Positions 1 through 3,400 of a stretch of 5,202 nt of DNA are shown here, piece by piece. The notes below the pieces were generated by a model that saw only the letters and a list, made by a program, of their open reading frames with translations, was not told the DNA's origin and did no database searches. Positions within the stretch are counted from its first letter, which is position 1. Every line of letters begins with the position of its first letter. The stretch is from an uncultured Clostridia bacterium (lineage in GTDB: Bacteria > Bacillota > Clostridia > Christensenellales > UBA3700). Both the position numbers and the translations under genes were made by a program. The stretch is from the NCBI GenBank assembly GCA_947176975.1, contig CAMWSW010000091.1:1-5202 (forward strand), in the 5' to 3' direction.

Positions 1-77
1 CATTGCTAAGTAGCTAAAAAACTTTCACAAAGAAAAAAAAATAATGCAATATAGACAAATCTACCTGCTCGTGCCAA

Positions 78-106
78 TGTCATTTCGAGCGAAGTCGAGA
101 AATCTC
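78..106. repeat. REP-like palindromic dispersed repeat
   Basis: The sequence begins TGTCATTTCGAGCG and ends GAGAAATCTC. Bases 82-88 (ATTTCGA) pair with TCG at 95-97 and AAAT at 100-103 across a 2-base AG bulge, closing a GCGAAG loop at 89-94. From memory, near-identical motifs (TGTCATTTCGA...GAGAAATCTC) occur as scattered intergenic repeats in many unrelated bacterial genomes and metagenome assemblies. Only one copy lies in this window, so the dispersed nature is recalled and not shown here. It sits about 230 bases upstream of the start codon and has no evident link to the gene. Confidence 0.5.
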
Positions 107-154
107 AAAGCGATTTTATACAGTAAATTTTCTAAAAATTTAAAATTCTTTGGC

Positions 155-184
155 AATTCCAAAAAAAGTATACTTTTACTGACT
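155..184 (+). repeat. Left arm of 30-bp inverted repeat
   Basis: This arm reads AATTCC, seven A, GTATAC, TTTTACTGACT. Its reverse complement recurs at 252-281 with a single mismatch (C at 269 where T is expected), giving 29 of 30 matches. The arm contains its own 14-bp perfect dyad, AAAAGTATACTTTT at 164-177, centred on GTATAC, as expected for a site bound by a dimeric protein such as a site-specific recombinase. The outer AATT (155-158) is palindromic and is matched by AATT at 278-281, so it could be part of the repeat or a target-site duplication. Confidence 0.85.
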
Positions 185-192
185 CAAAGATA

Positions 193-221
193 TTGCAATT
201 TTTTTAAGCATAAAGTATAAT
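193..221 (+). promoter_or_regulatory. Sigma-70-type promoter for the surface protein gene
   Basis: The -35 element TTGCAA (193-198; 4 of 6 against TTGACA) is separated by exactly 17 bp from a perfect -10 TATAAT (216-221). Transcription would start near 228 and give a leader of about 105 bases before the ATG. The promoter lies wholly inside the segment between the two inverted-repeat arms and points at the gene. I found no comparable promoter on the opposite strand of this segment: a TATACT is present there but has no good -35. If the segment inverts, the present orientation would be the expressing one. Confidence 0.6.
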
Positions 222-251
222 GTATTTGAAAAATTATGACTTTTCACGGGT

Positions 252-281
252 AGTCAGTAAAAGTATACCTTTTTTGGAATT
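252..281 (-). repeat. Right arm of 30-bp inverted repeat
   Basis: This is the inverted copy of 155-184 (AGTCAGTAAAAGTATAC, C, six T, GGAATT) with one mismatch at 269 that also breaks the inner dyad around GTATAC (263-268). The arms are separated by 67 bp. A transcript from the promoter at 193-221 would contain only this arm, so the long hairpin forms only in DNA or in read-through RNA from upstream. The arm ends 51 bases before the start codon. Confidence 0.85.
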
Positions 282-323
282 TCTACATATCGTTGAATTG
301 ACTTAATTAGGTATACTTTATTA

Positions 324-329
324 GAGGTG
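324..329 (+). promoter_or_regulatory. Shine-Dalgarno sequence
   Basis: GAGGTG matches six consecutive bases of the anti-Shine-Dalgarno complement (GGAGGTGA) and ends three bases before the ATG at 333. It fixes the start. An in-frame GTG at 327-329 lies inside this site and so is unlikely to be the initiator, and a TGA at 294-296 blocks any start further upstream. Confidence 0.8.
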
Positions 330-332
330 TAT

Positions 333-452
333 ATGAAATTATTTAGACAAAGAGTCAAATATCTTTTTGCGCTATCGTGTATAATGCTTTTGTTATGCGC
401 ATTGGTGTGCGTTGCGCCATTGAGTTTTGACGGCAATAATATTGCGCAGTCG
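333..452 (+). other. N-terminal signal sequence (residues 1-40)
   Basis: The N-terminus MKLFRQRVK carries four basic residues. It is followed by a hydrophobic core rich in Leu, Ala, Val and Cys (about residues 10-30) and a polar stretch containing AQS at 38-40, a plausible cleavage site just before Ala41. The three cysteines in the core (16, 22, 26) do not follow a small residue in a lipobox pattern, so a lipoprotein is unlikely. The segment directs export through Sec. If it is not cleaved it would act as an extra membrane anchor. Confidence 0.85.
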
Positions 453-3400
453 GCTGTAATAACGAGTAGCGACGCGGATACTATATCAACGGATATTTTA
501 CTATCCGACTACAAGACTCGTGTCGACGGTAAGGTGTTCAACGGAGACGTGTTGGAACAAATATATCAAAAGGTTGCGGGTAAAACAAGTATAAGCGACG
601 TAAAGACTGTTGCGGGCGACACTACGCTTAATAACGGTAGCGCAACTGCGCCCACAAAAATGCAATCGGGACTTACTCAAAAACAAATAAGAGATAACTA
701 TAACAATGGCAAAAACATCATCGTCAAGATTGACGGCAGGGAGTGGATAGTCACTTCTTTGACGTCAGATTCGGGCGGAGACGCAGTTCTTACGCTTTGG
801 GCAAAAGAAGGCGTCGAGAGTTGTCGTTGGTTTGAGAATTTTAATTTTGAAGGAAGATTATACGGTTCGAGTTACACGCGCGCTCGACTTCTCAACGGAA
901 CTGCTTACGATGGATCAAAAATAAAATATATGTCTGCATCTTCCGTGACTGATTTAGTGGAGTACACAAGAGACCCGATAGACGCCAACGCCGCGCCGTA
1001 TCAACTTTCCAGTTTTACGTTGCCGACTACGGTAAATGGCGGCAAAGTCGATAGAAGCAACGGAAGTATTACCGACTTTCTCGTTCAGCCAAAAGATATC
1101 GCTTATCAATCTTATCAGCGAGCGAGTCAATCGTTGGCACAATCGGGGGATGGTTGGATCTGGTACAACTGCTTAAATGAATCTTACAAAACAGACGTCA
1201 CGGGCTTTTATACTGATGCGAGCGTTGGGCATTATCAAAATTACGCTCAATACGGCGATTGGAAAAACGATTATATTTGGTTGCCAAGTCTCACTGAGTT
1301 GGGATCGTGCGATTATGTCGGCGCTACTGGCTCAGGCAAGGCTTTTCCCGGACTTTGGGATACTGATAATGCGACTAGAGGGTCTAGCAATTATTATTGG
1401 ATACGAACTGCAAATTATCAATATGATACAACGAACGTGTATTATAACCATCCAAATGGAATGTTTACTTGGAGTCAAATAAACGGATATGAGTATTTGT
1501 TGCTTAGACCGGCTATGCATTTGAATTTAAGCAAAGCCGACGCCGCATCGGTAAAGGAACTTGATCCAAAAGATTTTTCAGTTGATTACGACACCGTAAA
1601 GAAAGACGTAACGAGCGCAAATTGGTATAACGATAAGTATAAGGAGTTCGTTACTTTCAGTTATTTTGACAAGAGCGGTACTACTTCCGTTACGCCTATT
1701 GACGCAGACGAGTATACCGTCAAAATGAATATAAAGTCACAATATCAAGATAGCGTAAAATGGAAAGACGGCACGACGGGTACTAAAAATATTAAAATGA
1801 CCATCAATCCAATAAAGATAAGTTGTACTTTTAAGCCTAACGACGATCCGCCTACGGCTACGGCAGTCGGGCTTCTGGCTTCGCAACAAAATCTTGCGGA
1901 TACGTTGTTAAAAATCAAATATAGAATCGACGATGATACGGGGCTTGAAGTAGAGAAACCTACACAGGTGGGAGACTACGTCATGTTTGTCGCCGTAGAT
2001 AAGACGGTAAGCAAAAACTACGTGTTGGATAAACCTTATGAAGAGCCTATAAATATAACTAAACAGCTAAAATCATTGCCTATCTTCAACGAGTCGTGGT
2101 ATACCTACAATGCCGATCCAAATGGGCAGGTGTATACTATCAGCTATAACAAAGACGAAATGGAAGTCGTCAAGGCAAATCCCGACGACACCAGTTTTGA
2201 TTTTGACGGCAATTATACTATCACGGTATACGATGCGGGCGTATACGATAAGTCGCTCAAAGTTATATTGAAGAATAAGTATAACGCATCTGACAATTCG
2301 GGGCTCAATATATGGAGCAATACGGGCAATTCCGACGATCAGTATCTTGTTTTTGAAATGTACAAATTGAATAGGACTTTTGAAATTCAAGCTAGCGGAT
2401 CAGTTCAAACTAGCGGACCAGTTGTAATAAAGGGAGAGCTAGGCACGAACCCTTCCATTACCGTAAGATACGGACAGCAAAGACCTTTGAACAACGACGA
2501 GATTACCTACGTCATTAAGGCTACGAAAGGAAATATAACGGAAATCTTAAAGACGGTTACGGTTAAATCAAAGTCACCTTCATCGGAAAAGGTAGAGTTG
2601 GATATATCGAAGTTGAAAGCGCAAGGCGATTGGACGTTGTCTATTGAAGAGGACGTCAATAATTTAAATCCCAATTACAACGTAATGCCATTGACAACTT
2701 CGGTAACGTTAGTATTGTCAAGAGCGGATAATTCTCAAATAATATGGTGTATGTACGAGGGCGGAGAAGAGATATACTCAATGGACGTAAAAGTCGGAGA
2801 GAAGACGGAGACTTTTGATAGAACTATGACTTATAGCGGCGACGAATTTATGTTCGAAGTTATAACGCCTGACGGATATAGCGTAGACACGAGTTACGGC
2901 AATGGATTTACCGCGGGATATAAAGATAACAAGTTTACAAACGCGGGTACTTATACCACGCAAGTTGCAATCAAGAAAAACGGCGGAACAACCGAAGTAT
3001 ATTCGCTTACTTGGACAATAGACAAAGCTTATTTTGATTTGTCCGGCGTCAATTGGAAAGACGGCGGCGAAGTCGAGTATACTGGCAACGATATAGAAAT
3101 GGTACTTGAAGGTCTGCCTGCGGGGTTAGAGGCAACTTACGGCGGAAACAAAAAAGGCTCGTCAGTGGGAAATCAAGGCGAAGTGAGAGTAGACTCATTT
3201 GCGTTGACTGGAAACGCAGTGGGCAACTACGATATCCCCGATACGAGCGAGTGGAAAATCAATTGGCAGATAATTCCCGCAAAGATAAGCGCAGGCAAGC
3301 CAAGCGATTGGGGAAGCTTAACGTATAGCAGAGACGGTTACAGTTTTGATTACTACAAGCTCAAAGATCCCAAAGCAGAAGGCGTAGTTGAATACGAATA

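Larger units (their letters stand above)
1..332. other. A/T-rich intergenic leader without a gene
   Basis: I see no coding region here. It is clearly richer in A and T than the gene that follows and has stops in all forward frames; an in-frame TGA at 294-296 closes the frame of the downstream gene. The stretch holds a REP-like palindrome (78-106), a 30-bp inverted repeat (155-184 and 252-281), a promoter between its arms (193-221) and the ribosome binding site (324-329). The first dozen bases could be the tail of an upstream gene (TAA at 7-9 or TAG at 11-13 in two different frames), but too little is present to decide. No tRNA, riboswitch or convincing intrinsic terminator was found. Confidence 0.75.

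Noticed and set aside
149..163. TTTGG-CAATT-CCAAA hairpin followed by an A run as a terminator
   Set aside because: The stem is only five pairs with two G-C pairs. On the plus strand it lacks a T tract; on the minus strand the T tract precedes the stem instead of following it.
293..317. Second promoter using TATACT at 312-317
   Set aside because: The nearest TTGAAT or TTGACT elements give spacers of 13 or 8 bp, there is no extended -10, and transcription would start at about the start codon with no room for the ribosome binding site.
327..329. In-frame GTG as an alternative start
   Set aside because: It lies inside the Shine-Dalgarno sequence itself, while the ATG at 333 has proper spacing.
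366..416. Lipobox at Cys16, Cys22 or Cys26
   Set aside because: The residues before these cysteines (ALS, LLL and ALV) lack the usual L-[AS]-[GA]-C pattern, so they are taken as part of the hydrophobic core.
1177..1482. 101-residue plus-strand frame in another phase
   Set aside because: It overlaps the conserved DUF6273-like domain of the main frame, has no start signal of its own and no recognisable domain.
2073..2390. 105-residue minus-strand frame
   Set aside because: It is antisense to the Ig-like region with Ile/Val-rich non-domain composition; the plus-strand frame continues unbroken through it.
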